Positions 11,530-20,193 are shown, counted from the stretch's first letter. The stretch: 64,000 bases of DNA from Bradyrhizobium sp. ORS 285 (GCF_900176205.1 NZ_LT859959.1:4609001-4673000), one strand, 5' to 3'. Translations and numbers: made by a program. Notes: generated from the sequence alone by a model not told the origin.

Positions 11530-12555
11530 ATGCAGGTGCCCATCAAGGAGACGATCGAGAAGGTGCCGGGCGGGATGATGGTAGTGCCGCTGCTGGTCGG
11601 CGCGCTGATCGCGACGTTCTTCCCCGAGACGCCGAAATTCTTCGGCTCCTTCACCGGCGCGCTGTTCTCGGGATCGCTGACCATCCTCGCCGTGTTCTAC
11701 GCCTGCATGGGCGCCAGCATCGACTTCCGCGCCACCCCCTACATCGTCAAGAAGGGCGGCACCTTGCTGGTCGTGAAGGTCGGCGTCGCCGTGATCCTCG
11801 GCGTGATCTTCGGCCGCCTTCTCGGCGAGACGCCGGTGACCTCGGGCATGTTCGCAGGCATCTCGACGCTCGCCATCGTCGCTGCGATGAACGACACCAA
11901 TGGCGGCCTCTACATGGCGCTGATGGGCCAGTATGGACGGCCGCGCGACGTCGGCGCCTATACGATCATGACCCTGGAAAGCGGCCCGTTCTTGACCATG
12001 CTGACGCTCGGCGTCGCCGGTCTGTCGGCGTTTCCGTGGCAGGCGCTGGTCGGCGCCATCCTGCCGCTGGTCGTCGGCATGATCATCGGCAATCTCGATC
12101 GCGAGATGCGCGCCTTCCTGAGCCGCGCGATCCCGGTGATGATCCCGTTCTTCGCCTTCGCGCTCGGCGCCGGGCTTGACCTGTCGAAGGTCTGGCAGGC
12201 CGGCCTGCTCGGCCTCGGCATGGGCGTCGCGGTGGTGATCGTGACCGGCATTCCGCTGTTCCTCGCAGACCGGATCACAGGCGGCACGGGCGTCGCCGGC
12301 GTCGCCGCGGCCTCTACCGCAGGCAATGCGGCGGCCGTTCCGGCCATCGTGGCCGCGGCCAATCCGGCCTATGCTCCGGCGGCAGGCCCTGCCACCATCC
12401 TGATCGCAGCCTGCGTCGTCGTCACCGCCATCCTGACGCCGCTGCTGACCGCCTGGGTCAGCCGCAAGGTCGGCCCTGGGGTGGACACGGAGAGCGAGGA
12501 CGAGGTGGCGACCGCCGCTGCACTGACACCCACGCCACGTCCGGCAGGTCACTGA
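11530..12555 (+). CDS. 2-keto-3-deoxygluconate permease (KdgT) family transporter
   Basis: 341 residues, about ten hydrophobic helices, and full length for the KdgT family. The N terminus ([20 protein letters not shown]) and the motif [17 protein letters not shown] are characteristic of KdgT. GGAAGG at 11515-11520 is a good ribosome-binding site for the ATG at 11530. Family members carry sugar acids by proton symport. Here it heads an operon with a four-carbon acid sugar kinase and a PdxA2-type dehydrogenase, so the likely substrate is D-threonate or D-erythronate rather than ketodeoxygluconate. Upstream TGCGCA repeats are candidate operator sites. The substrate assignment is inference from context. 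Confidence 0.82.
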   Translation: MQVPIKETIEKVPGGMMVVPLLVGALIATFFPETPKFFGSFTGALFSGSLTILAVFYACMGASIDFRATPYIVKKGGTLLVVKVGVAVILGVIFGRLLGETPVTSGMFAGISTLAIVAAMNDTNGGLYMALMGQYGRPRDVGAYTIMTLESGPFLTMLTLGVAGLSAFPWQALVGAILPLVVGMIIGNLDREMRAFLSRAIPVMIPFFAFALGAGLDLSKVWQAGLLGLGMGVAVVIVTGIPLFLADRITGGTGVAGVAAASTAGNAAAVPAIVAAANPAYAPAAGPATILIAACVVVTAILTPLLTAWVSRKVGPGVDTESEDEVATAAALTPTPRPAGH

Positions 12556-12559
12556 TCCC

Positions 12560-13801
12560 ATGGCAGGCTGGCTGATCGTCGCGGACGACCTCACCGGGGC
12601 AGCAGACTGCGCGATCGCCTTCGGCCGGCGCGGTCGCGCCGCCGCGGTGACCTGGGGAGAGGACGCGTCCGATCGCCGGCTGCCGGTGCTCGCCTATGAC
12701 GCGGCGAGCCGCGGCCTTTCGGCCGAGGACGCCGCCCGCCGGCACACGCACGTGCTGGCGCGGCTCGCCCGGCCGAGACGGCGACTGTTCAAGAAGATCG
12801 ACTCGACGCTGCGCGGACAGCCGGCAGCGGAGACGGCGGCGACGATGGCGCATCTCGCGCAATCGGGGCCGGCCTTCGGCGTGTTCGCCCCCGCCTTCCC
12901 GGCGACCGGCCGCACCACGGTGAGCGGACGCATCCTGGTGCAGGGACGGCCGCTCGAACAGGCCGAGGTCTGGCAGCGCGACCACACCTATCCGACCGCC
13001 GATCTGGCCGAGGTGCTCGGCACGGCGGGAGTGAGGTCCGAGAAACTCGCCCTCTCCACGGTTCGCGGTACCGAGCTAAAAGGCACGCTGGCCCGGCTCG
13101 CGGCCGAGGGAAATATCGTCGGGATCTGCGATGCGGAGACCGAGCACGATCTGCATCTGATCGCGGCCGCAAGCAGCGACGTCTCTCCGGCGCCGTTCTT
13201 CATCGGCAGCGCCGGCCTCGCGCATGCGCTGGCCGGCATCGAGGCCGAGGAGACCGGCGAAACATTGCGGATTCCCGCCAGCGCCTGCGGCACCCTGATC
13301 GTGGTCGGCTCGCTGGCGGGCGCCTCGCGCAGTGCGGCCCGCGAACTGCAGGCGAGCGGCACCGTAAGGCATTTTCCGGTCGCACCTGAGATGCTGCTCG
13401 GCCAGGATGACGACGCCCGCGCCGCGCTCGCCACCGACGTGACCGCGCATCTCGGGCAAGGCCGCGATGCCCTCGTCGAGATCACGATGAACGATCACCC
13501 GGACATGCGGCTGGGCGCACAGCTTGCGAACGCTCTCGCCGACGCGCTGCAGACGGTCGCGCCCGCCCTCGGCGCTTTCGCCGCAACCGGCGGCGAGACC
13601 GCGGCCGCCCTGCTCGCGCGCTTCGGCGTCAACGGCATCCGCCTCGCCGACGAGATCGAGCCGGGCGTGTCGCTCGGCCTCACGCTCGGCCAGATCGCCG
13701 TTCCCATTGCCACCAAGGCCGGCGCGTTCGGCGACGCGCACAGCCTGATCCGCATCAGCGAACGGCTGCGCGCGATCAGAACCAGAGGAAGCTTTTCATG
13801 A
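12560..13801 (+). CDS. four-carbon acid sugar kinase (DUF1537 family; D-threonate/D-erythronate kinase type)
   Basis: 413 residues with both halves of the family. The N-terminal substrate domain opens LIVADDLTGAADCAIAF and contains the signature KKIDSTLRGQP near residues 75-85. The C-terminal nucleotide-binding domain contains GSLAGASRSA and ATGGETAAALLARFGVNGI, and ends with the GGKAGAFG-equivalent ATKAGAFGDAH. These kinases phosphorylate C4 of D-threonate or D-erythronate. The gene follows the permease by 4 bp and overlaps the dehydrogenase start by an ATGA. Linkage to a PdxA homologue without an L-threonate or D-erythronate 2-dehydrogenase, isomerase or decarboxylase gene matches the short D-threonate route, in which kinase and PdxA2 suffice. 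Confidence 0.85.
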   Translation: MAGWLIVADDLTGAADCAIAFGRRGRAAAVTWGEDASDRRLPVLAYDAASRGLSAEDAARRHTHVLARLARPRRRLFKKIDSTLRGQPAAETAATMAHLAQSGPAFGVFAPAFPATGRTTVSGRILVQGRPLEQAEVWQRDHTYPTADLAEVLGTAGVRSEKLALSTVRGTELKGTLARLAAEGNIVGICDAETEHDLHLIAAASSDVSPAPFFIGSAGLAHALAGIEAEETGETLRIPASACGTLIVVGSLAGASRSAARELQASGTVRHFPVAPEMLLGQDDDARAALATDVTAHLGQGRDALVEITMNDHPDMRLGAQLANALADALQTVAPALGAFAATGGETAAALLARFGVNGIRLADEIEPGVSLGLTLGQIAVPIATKAGAFGDAHSLIRISERLRAIRTRGSFS

Positions 13802-14796
13802 CCCGTCCGACCATCGCAATCACCATGGGAGATCCGGCCGGCATTGGGCCCGAAGTGATCATGAAGGCGCTGGACCATCCGGAGACCCGCGCGATCTGCA
13901 ACCCGCTGGTGATCGGCGACACCACGCGCCTGCGCAAGGCGGGCCGGATCGTTGGCACCGCCCGAGGAGTCGATGCGATTGGCGAGGCCAGCGAAGCCAA
14001 CTTCGCCGCGGACGCCGTGCAGTGCGTCGACCTGAAGCTCGTGCCGGACGATCTGCCGTTCGGCCAGGTGTCGCCGGTGGCCGGTGAAGCCGCCTATCGC
14101 TTCATCGAGAAGGCCGTCGAGATCGTGCAGGCGGGAACCGCGCAGGCGATCTGCACCGCGCCGCTCTCCAAGGAGGCGCTGCATGCGGCCGGGCACAAAT
14201 TCCCGGGGCATACCGAATTGCTGGCGCATCTCACCGGCACGCCCGAAGTCTCGATGATGCTGGTGTCGCCGAAGCTGCGCGTCATCCATGTCACGACGCA
14301 TATCGGCCTGCTCGACGCGATCGAAAAGATCGAGCCGGGCCTCGTCGAGCGCGTGATCACGCGAGGGCATGACGTGCTGGTGCGCGCCGGAATCAAGAAT
14401 CCGAAGATCGGCGTCTGCGCGATCAATCCGCATGCGGGCGAGAACGGCTTGTTCGGCCGCGGCGAGGAGGCCGCCAAGATCACGCCGGCCGTGGAAGCCT
14501 GCCAGCGCAAGGGCTGGGACGTGCGCGGCCCCCTGCCCGCCGATACGCTGTTCTTCCTGGCCGGCCGCGGCGACTACGACATGGTGGTGGCGATGTATCA
14601 CGACCAGGGCCACGGCCCGATCAAGGTGCTGGGGCTGGAGGCCGGCGTGAACATCACGGTCGGGCTGCCGGTGATCCGCACCTCGGTCGACCACGGCACG
14701 GCGTTCGATATCGCCGGCAAAGGCATCGCCGACGAGCGCAGCCTGATCGAGGCGCTGCGCCAGGCGGCGGATCTCGCGCCGAAGCAGGCGGCCTGA
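13798..14796 (+). CDS. PdxA2-type 4-phospho-D-threonate dehydrogenase (PdxA homologue)
   Basis: 332 residues and full length for PdxA. The N terminus TIAITMGDPAGIGPEVIMKA is diagnostic. Metal and substrate residues are present in FPGHTELLAHLTG and MYHDQGHGPIKVLG. True PdxA acts in vitamin B6 synthesis. The paralogue PdxA2, encoded beside DUF1537 kinases, oxidises 4-phospho-D-threonate or -erythronate with NAD, and the product decarboxylates to dihydroxyacetone phosphate. The context here (kinase with ATGA overlap upstream, transporter, DeoR regulator) strongly favours the catabolic role. Sequence alone does not separate the two clearly, so the name depends on neighbourhood. Confidence 0.85.
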   Translation: MTRPTIAITMGDPAGIGPEVIMKALDHPETRAICNPLVIGDTTRLRKAGRIVGTARGVDAIGEASEANFAADAVQCVDLKLVPDDLPFGQVSPVAGEAAYRFIEKAVEIVQAGTAQAICTAPLSKEALHAAGHKFPGHTELLAHLTGTPEVSMMLVSPKLRVIHVTTHIGLLDAIEKIEPGLVERVITRGHDVLVRAGIKNPKIGVCAINPHAGENGLFGRGEEAAKITPAVEACQRKGWDVRGPLPADTLFFLAGRGDYDMVVAMYHDQGHGPIKVLGLEAGVNITVGLPVIRTSVDHGTAFDIAGKGIADERSLIEALRQAADLAPKQAA

Positions 14797-14884
14797 CGGA
14801 TTGCGCAGCCGCGCCGGCATGCTATGGCGTCCGCTCATCAACCGGCGCCAATGAGCATGGCGCGGCAGTGAGGGTGAGAGGCCG

Positions 14885-15652
14885 ATGTCGATGCGCAGCA
14901 AGGAGCGGCATGCCCGCCTCCTCGAAGCCCTGAACGCCGGGGAAATCGATGTCGACGATCTCGCGCGGCGCTTCGACGTTTCCGCCTCGACCGTGCGCCG
15001 CGACCTGCAGCATCTGTCGAAGAGCAACGCCGTGCGCCGCACCTATGGCGGCGCCATCCTCACCGGCCACGTCGCCGAGGCCACGCTGGAGCAGCGGCTC
15101 GCGGTGCAGGGCCGCGAGAAGCAGGCGATCGCGCGCGCGGCCGCCGAGCTGATCGAGGACGGCGACACGCTCATCCTCGACGCCGGCTCGACGGTCGCCG
15201 CCTTCGGCCGGCTGCTGCTGCAGCGGCGGCTGCGCATCATCACCAACAATCTCGCGCTGCTGCCCTTTCTCGCCAAGGCGCCGGCGATCGAGATCGTGGT
15301 GCTGGGCGGCGCGTTGCGCACCACCAGCATGAGCACGATGGGTCCGCTGGCGAGCGATGCGTTGCGGCGGATCACGGCGGACCGCGCGGTGATGAGCGCC
15401 GACGGCCTGGTGAAGGGCCGCGGCCTGTGCGAGGCCGATCTCGACCAGGTAGCGCTGAAATCGCTGATGATGCAGCAGGCCCGCGAGCTGATCGTGCTCG
15501 CCGACGCCGGCAAGCTCGGCCGCGCCGAACAGGACGCCTGGGCCCCCCTGCCGCCGCGCTGGACCCTGGTGACGGATGACGGCGCATCCGAGGCGCAGCG
15601 GGCGGCGTTTGCGGAGGCAGGCGCGCGGGTGATCGTCGCGCGTGCTGGATGA
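14885..15652 (+). CDS. DeoR/GlpR-family transcriptional regulator
   Basis: 255 residues. The N-terminal winged helix carries the family motif: ERHARLLEALNAGEIDVDDLA, then FDVSASTVRRDLQHL and RRTYGGA. The C-terminal sugar-phosphate-isomerase-like effector domain has DGDTLILDAGSTVAAFG and ITNNLALL. Such regulators are mostly repressors released by a phosphorylated sugar or sugar acid. It is the last gene on this strand, 88 bp after the dehydrogenase. It is the obvious candidate to bind the repeated TGCGCA sites before the permease gene and the single TTGCGCA at 14811-14817 before its own start. Start at the first ATG of ATGTCGATGCGC. Confidence 0.87.
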   Translation: MSMRSKERHARLLEALNAGEIDVDDLARRFDVSASTVRRDLQHLSKSNAVRRTYGGAILTGHVAEATLEQRLAVQGREKQAIARAAAELIEDGDTLILDAGSTVAAFGRLLLQRRLRIITNNLALLPFLAKAPAIEIVVLGGALRTTSMSTMGPLASDALRRITADRAVMSADGLVKGRGLCEADLDQVALKSLMMQQARELIVLADAGKLGRAEQDAWAPLPPRWTLVTDDGASEAQRAAFAEAGARVIVARAG

Positions 15653-15702
15653 CGAGGTCTTCGCGTCGCTTTGCCCAGATTACGTTGAGTCTCGATCGCG
15701 GC

Positions 15703-15753
15703 CGGTGGGCACGTCGCGACGCGCGTTGCGCGACGCGCCTTTGCCCACCCTAC
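15703..15753 (-). repeat. REP repeat copy C (3' side of the RAYT gene)
   Basis: Starts CGGTGGGCACGTCGCGACGC and ends TTTGCCCACCCTAC, with the internal palindrome GCGTTGCGCGACGCGC. Forms an inverted pair with copy D; the 35 bp spacer ends GACTAGCAAGAACC, close to the spacer between copies E and F. Confidence 0.88.
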
Positions 15754-15788
15754 AATCTGTGGCGCCGGTCTATCGACTAGCAAGAACC

Positions 15789-15849
15789 GTAGGGTGGGCA
15801 AAGGTGCTTCGTGCGATGCGCAGCATCGTACGAAGCGCCGTGCCCACCG
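15789..15849 (+). repeat. REP repeat copy D (3' side of the RAYT gene)
   Basis: Begins GTAGGGTGGGCAAAGGTGCT and ends GTGCCCACCG; the centre contains GCGATGCGCAGCATCG, another small palindrome. It ends 3 bp before the stop codon of the leftward RAYT gene. Confidence 0.88.
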
Positions 15850-15852
15850 TCT

Positions 15853-16383
15853 TCACTCACCATACGACCCAGCGGTCGCTTTGATATCTCCTCCCCAATC
15901 AGGAGCGAGCCATCCGCGTTCGACGAAGCGATGGAAACTGCTGTGTGGCCAATCGGCAACGCGTGACACATGACCATGCTTGACCGGGTTGAAATGGATA
16001 TAGTCGATATGGCGTTCGAGATCCGTCTCGTTGCGGATGGCGTGCTCCCAATAGCGCCGTTGCCAGATCCCCTTCTCGCGCTTCGTCACAAGGCTTCGTG
16101 ATTGCGTCAGAGTCTTCAGACCACGAGAGAAGCTGCTCTTGATCATGCTCCAGCGCATCGGATAGTCGGCATCATCCTCCGGCAAAGCCCAGATCGCGTG
16201 GAGATGGTCGGGAAGGATGCAGATCGCGATCGTTTCGAAGGGGAGACGCTCGCAGGCAAGGCGGTAGGATGCCTTAAGGCGCTCGATCTGCTCTAAGAGA
16301 AGATGGCTGCTTCGATCCTCCAGAACAACGGTGAAAAAGAACACGCCGCCCTTGATGGATGCTCTGCGATAGTTCGGCATCAT
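15853..16383 (-). CDS. REP-associated tyrosine transposase (RAYT, IS200-like Y1 family)
   Basis: 176 residues from the ATG at 16383; GGGGGTG lies just upstream. The reading frame extends further upstream only by running through a REP copy. Single-domain HUH/Y1 transposase: the HUH motif is in ILPDHLHAIW (H60 and H62), the conserved WQRRYWEHAIRN follows, and the catalytic tyrosine is probably Y128 in IDYIHFNPVKHG. RAYTs are domesticated IS200-type enzymes that act on REP hairpins rather than on their own ends, and bear no terminal repeats of an insertion sequence. Here the gene is bracketed by inverted REP pairs C/D and E/F. Ten or more further copies of this REP are spread over the window, so this gene is a strong candidate for the enzyme that mobilises them. 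Confidence 0.88.
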   Translation of the reverse strand: MMPNYRRASIKGGVFFFTVVLEDRSSHLLLEQIERLKASYRLACERLPFETIAICILPDHLHAIWALPEDDADYPMRWSMIKSSFSRGLKTLTQSRSLVTKREKGIWQRRYWEHAIRNETDLERHIDYIHFNPVKHGHVSRVADWPHSSFHRFVERGWLAPDWGGDIKATAGSYGE

Positions 16384-16404
16384 CACCCCCATCGCGCTCG
16401 TGGC

Positions 16405-16451
16405 CGGTGGGCACGTCGCAACGCTTCGCGTTGCGTCTTTGCCCACCCTAC
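16405..16451 (-). repeat. REP repeat copy E (5' side of the RAYT gene)
   Basis: Starts CGGTGGGCACGTCGCAACGC and ends TTTGCCCACCCTAC, centre CGCAACGCTTCGCGTTGCG. Inverted pair with copy F. Spacer TTTCGATCTTACCAACTAAC recurs in degenerate form after copies B and C. Confidence 0.88.
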
Positions 16452-16488
16452 AGCTCGTGGTTTCGATCTTACCAACTAACAAAGAACC

Positions 16489-16549
16489 GTAGGGTGGGCA
16501 AAGGCAATTCGGGCGATGCGAAGCATCGTCCGAAGGGCCGTGCCCACCG
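16489..16549 (+). repeat. REP repeat copy F (5' side of the RAYT gene)
   Basis: Begins GTAGGGTGGGCAAAGGCAAT and ends GTGCCCACCG; centre GCGATGCGAAGCATCG nearly equals the centre of copy D. Together E/F duplicate the C/D pair on the other side of the gene. Confidence 0.88.
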
Positions 16550-16569
16550 TGTCACCACGAGTCCACGCC

Positions 16570-19500
16570 TCAATGAAAATCGCGCGAGCGTGGCAGGATG
16601 CGGACGTTGCGGGGGTGGCTGACGCGCTGGGAGGGATTATCCGGATGGTCGCGGCGGTCGTCGTTGAGCGGCTCCGCGGGCATCGGACCTTGCGGGATGG
16701 CGCCGAGGCGGTCGTCCGACAGCAGCGCGAGATCGGCGGTGCGGTCGACCAGGCGCTCGGCGACGAGATGCACGACCTTCTCGGGGCTGCTCTGGATGCG
16801 GCCTTCGACCAGCACCAGGCGCGCGCCCATCACCTCCTTGCGGAAGGTCTCCATCACCTTCGGCCAGACCACGATGTTGGCGATCCCGGTCTCGTCCTCC
16901 AGGGTCATGAACACGACGCCCTTGGCGCTGCCCGGTCGCTGCCGCACCAGCACCACGCCGGCACAGCGGATGCGGCGGCGATCGTTGGAATCGTTGACGT
17001 CGCGGCAGGCCAGCACGCCCTCGGCGGCAAAACGCCGGCGCAGGAACTCCATCGGGTGGCCCTTTAGCGACAGGCGGATGGTCTGATAGTCCGCGACGAC
17101 GTGCTCCGGCAGCGGCATCTCGGGCAGCGGCTGCGCGCCCTCGTCCGGCTGCTCGCGGGCGATCGCAGCCTCGAACAGCGGCAGCGGCACATCGTCGGGC
17201 AACCGGCGCACGGCCCACAAGGCGGCGCGGCGGTCGAGCCCGAGTGAGCGGAACGCATCGGCATCGGCCAGCAGCAGCAGCGCGCGCTTGGGCAGCGCGG
17301 TGTCGCGGGCAAAGTCCTCCAGCGAGGTGAAGGGACGGCGCTCGCGCGCGCGGATGATGCGGTCGGCCCAGTCGTCTTCGCGGTCGGCGGTTTGAAGCGA
17401 AGAGGCAGTCTGTTTGTCGTTGTCATTACGGGGCGACGCATTTGCGTCGTGCGCTCCAAATGCACCAAGCGTTTGCGAGTGAGAAACGCTCCTCTCCGCG
17501 CCGTCATTCCGGGGCGCCCGGAGGGCGAGCCCGGAATCCATAACCACGATCGGGAGTATGGATTCCGGGCTCGCGCTACGCGCGCCCCGGAATGACGATG
17601 AGGAGAGAGCCTGCCCACCACCTGGGGTTGAAGATGTGGGAGCAGCTAGCGTCTCCCTCCGCAACGCCTCCGACAATTTCCTGATCCGCTCCTCGTCGCG
17701 GTCGATCCAGCGGAAGCCGTCGATCTGGCGGAATCCGAGGCGGACGGCGCAATATTTCCCGTCGGTTTTTTCCAGCGTGTTGTCGGCAAAGCTGTGGGAG
17801 ACATCGATGTCGCGGATCTCGACGCCGTTCTTGCGGGCGTCGCCGACGATCTGCGCCGGCGCGTAGAAGCCCATCGGCTGCGAGTTCAGCAGCGCGCAGC
17901 AGAACGCATCGGGATGAAAGTATTTCAGCCAGGACGAGACATAGACCAGCTGCGCGAAGCTCGCGGCATGGCTTTCCGGAAAGCCGTAGGAGCCAAAGCC
18001 CTTGATCTGGTCGAAGCAGCTCTTGGCGAACGCCGGGTCATAGCCGCGCGCGATCATGTTCGAGACCATCTTCTCCTCATAGGAGCCGATGGTGCCGACA
18101 TTGCGGAACGTCGCCATCGCGCGGCGCAGGCCGTTGGCTTCCTCCGGCGAAAATTTTGCGGCTTGAATCGCGATCCGCATCGCCTGCTCCTGGAACAGCG
18201 GCACGCCGAGCGTCTTGTGTAGAACTTTGTAGAGCTCGTCGGCCGGGCCGTTCGCAGGCGCCGGATAGCTGACCTTCTCGAGGCCGTTCCGGCGGCGCAA
18301 ATAGGGATGCACCATGTCGCCCTGGATCGGCCCCGGCCGGACGATCGCGACCTCGATGACGAGATCGTAGAAGGTGCGCGGCTTGAGGCGCGGCAACATG
18401 TTCATCTGCGCCCGGCTCTCCACCTGGAACACGCCGAGCGACTCGCCCCGCTGCAGCATCTGGTAGACTTCGTTGTCGTCCTCCGACTTGATATCGGCGA
18501 GCACGTAGCGCCTGCCCTTGTGATCGGCGATCAGGTCGAAGCTCTTGCGGATGCAGGTCAGCATGCCCAGCGCGAGCACGTCGACCTTCATCATGCTGAG
18601 CGCGTCGACATCGTCCTTGTCCCATTCGATGAAGGTGCGGTCGTCCATCGCGGTGTTGCCGATCGGGACGTAGCTGTCGAGCCGGTCCTGGGTCAACACG
18701 TAGCCGCCGACATGCTGCGACAGATGGCGCGGAAAGGTGATCAGCTCCGAGGCCAGCTCCACGGCGCGGCGGATCATCGGATTGGTGGGATCGAGCCCGG
18801 CCTGGCGCACCTGCATGTCGGACAGGCCGTCGCCCCAACTGCCCCACACGGTGTCGGCGAGCACGGACGTGACGTCCTCGGTTAGCCCCAGCGCCTTGCC
18901 GACGTCGCGGATGGCGCTGCGCGGGCGATAATGGATGACGGTGGCGATGATCGCGGCGCGGTGACGGCCGTAGCGGCGATAGACATATTGCATCACCTCC
19001 TCGCGCCGCGAATGCTCGAAATCGACGTCGATATCCGGCGGCTCCAGCCGCTCCTTGGAGATGAAGCGCTCGAACAAGAGATCGATCTTGGTCGGGTCCA
19101 CCGAGGTGATGCCGAGCACGTAGCAGACGGCCGAATTCGCCGCGGAGCCGCGGCCCTGGCACAGGATGCCTTGGCTGCGCGCATAGCGCACGATGTCGTG
19201 GACGGTGAGAAAATAATGCGCGTAGTTGAGCTCGGCGATCAGCGCCAGCTCCTTGTTGAGGACCGCGCGCAATTTGTCATCGAGATGCTCGCCGAAATAG
19301 GTCTTGGCGCCGGCCCAGGTGAGGTCCTCCAGATGCCCCTGCGCGGTCTTGCCTGAAGGCACCGGCTCGTCGGGATATTGGTATTTGAGCTGGTCGAGCG
19401 AGAAGCTGATGCGGTCGGTGAAGCGCAGCGTCTCGGCGATCGCGTCGGGATGATCGCGGAACAGCCGCGCCATCTCATGGCCCGGCTTGAGATGGCGCTC

Positions 19501-20193
19501 GGCATTGGCCTGCAGACGGCGGCCGATGCTCTCGATCGAGGCCTTCTCGCGAATGCAGGTCAGCACGTCCTGCAGCATGCGCTGGCTTGGATGGTGATAG
19601 AGTACGTCGTTGGTGGCGATCAGCGGCACCCTGGCTGACGCAGCGAGACGCGCGAGCCGCGCCAGCCGGCGACGGTCGTCGCCGCGGTACAGCAGGCTGC
19701 CGGCGAGCCACACGCCTTCGGCGGGGCTGTCCTTCAGACGCGCCAGGATTGCGCCCAGCGCGTCCTCGTCGAAGCGATGCGGCGGCATCAGCACGAGGAG
19801 CTGGCCTTCGATGAACTCGAACAGGTCTTCGAAGCTCAGGCGGCAATCGCCCTTGGCGACCTTGTCGAGATCGCTGCCGCGCTTGCCGCGGGTGAGCAGC
19901 TGGCACAGCCGGCCGTACGCCGCGCGGTCGCGCGGATAGACCAGGATGTCCGGCGTGCCGCAGGTGAAGACGAGCCGCGCGCCGTAGAGCAGTTTTGGCT
20001 TGTAGCTCAGCTTGTCGTTACTCAGCTCGCTATAGGCGCGGACGATGCCGGCCAGCGTGTTGTGATCGGCAATGCCGATCGCGGTGAGGCCATATGCAGC
20101 GGCTTGGTGCACATAGGCTTGGGGGTGTGAGCCGCCGTGCAGGAAGGAGAAATTGGTGGTGATGCCGATCTCGGCGTAGGCGACGGGGGTCAT
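16570..20193 (-). CDS. dnaE2: error-prone DNA polymerase DnaE2
   Basis: 1207-residue C-family polymerase, started at the ATG at 20193 (MTPVAYAEIG). The N-terminal PHP domain begins ITTNFSFLHGGSHPQ. The palm contains RGSAANSAVCYVLGIT and the catalytic-Asp motif PDIDVDFEHSRREEV. HhH, OB and C-terminal segments follow, and the protein ends HPRNVRILPRSRDFH as DnaE2 proteins do. DnaE2 extends damaged primers with ImuA/ImuB in SOS mutagenesis. It lies 325 bp downstream of imuB, with a repeat in the gap, so it may be cotranscribed. Odd: about residues 848-935 are low-complexity and absent from the usual DnaE2 plan. The DNA encoding 866-897 is a near-perfect palindromic repeat that keeps the frame open. 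Confidence 0.92.
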   Translation of the reverse strand: MTPVAYAEIGITTNFSFLHGGSHPQAYVHQAAAYGLTAIGIADHNTLAGIVRAYSELSNDKLSYKPKLLYGARLVFTCGTPDILVYPRDRAAYGRLCQLLTRGKRGSDLDKVAKGDCRLSFEDLFEFIEGQLLVLMPPHRFDEDALGAILARLKDSPAEGVWLAGSLLYRGDDRRRLARLARLAASARVPLIATNDVLYHHPSQRMLQDVLTCIREKASIESIGRRLQANAERHLKPGHEMARLFRDHPDAIAETLRFTDRISFSLDQLKYQYPDEPVPSGKTAQGHLEDLTWAGAKTYFGEHLDDKLRAVLNKELALIAELNYAHYFLTVHDIVRYARSQGILCQGRGSAANSAVCYVLGITSVDPTKIDLLFERFISKERLEPPDIDVDFEHSRREEVMQYVYRRYGRHRAAIIATVIHYRPRSAIRDVGKALGLTEDVTSVLADTVWGSWGDGLSDMQVRQAGLDPTNPMIRRAVELASELITFPRHLSQHVGGYVLTQDRLDSYVPIGNTAMDDRTFIEWDKDDVDALSMMKVDVLALGMLTCIRKSFDLIADHKGRRYVLADIKSEDDNEVYQMLQRGESLGVFQVESRAQMNMLPRLKPRTFYDLVIEVAIVRPGPIQGDMVHPYLRRRNGLEKVSYPAPANGPADELYKVLHKTLGVPLFQEQAMRIAIQAAKFSPEEANGLRRAMATFRNVGTIGSYEEKMVSNMIARGYDPAFAKSCFDQIKGFGSYGFPESHAASFAQLVYVSSWLKYFHPDAFCCALLNSQPMGFYAPAQIVGDARKNGVEIRDIDVSHSFADNTLEKTDGKYCAVRLGFRQIDGFRWIDRDEERIRKLSEALRRETLAAPTSSTPGGGQALSSSSFRGARSASPESILPIVVMDSGLALRAPRNDGAERSVSHSQTLGAFGAHDANASPRNDNDKQTASSLQTADREDDWADRIIRARERRPFTSLEDFARDTALPKRALLLLADADAFRSLGLDRRAALWAVRRLPDDVPLPLFEAAIAREQPDEGAQPLPEMPLPEHVVADYQTIRLSLKGHPMEFLRRRFAAEGVLACRDVNDSNDRRRIRCAGVVLVRQRPGSAKGVVFMTLEDETGIANIVVWPKVMETFRKEVMGARLVLVEGRIQSSPEKVVHLVAERLVDRTADLALLSDDRLGAIPQGPMPAEPLNDDRRDHPDNPSQRVSHPRNVRILPRSRDFH
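17421..17449. repeat. second palindromic remnant inside dnaE2
   Basis: GTCATTACGGGGCGACGCA followed by TTTGCGTCG: CGACGCA (17434-17440) and TGCGTCG (17443-17449) form a perfect 7 bp stem with a 2 bp loop. The leading GTCATTACGGGG resembles the arm GTCATTCCGGGG of the larger element 53 bp to the right. Probably a fragment of a related element. Confidence 0.55.
17502..17597. repeat. 96 bp palindromic repeat inserted in frame within dnaE2
   Basis: Outer arms CGTCATTCCGGGGCGC (17502-17517) and GCGCCCCGGAATGACG (17582-17597) are perfect 16 bp reverse complements. Inner arms GAGCCCGGAATCCATA (17527-17542) and TATGGATTCCGGGCTC (17557-17572) are also perfect over 16 bp. On the minus strand it is translated as residues 866-897 of DnaE2 (FRGARSASPESI... 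then GLALRAPRND). The CGTCATTCCGGGG... layout is that of an intergenic mobile palindrome, here found within a coding sequence. Confidence 0.9.

Noticed and set aside
16384..16482. N-terminal extension of the RAYT gene
   Set aside because: It is translated REP copy E; the ATG at 16383 has a G-rich ribosome-binding site and matches family length.
15703..16549. Complete insertion sequence around the Y1 transposase gene
   Set aside because: There is no IS200/IS605 left- and right-end hairpin set; the flanks are REP pairs also found far from the gene, so RAYT plus REP is the better description.
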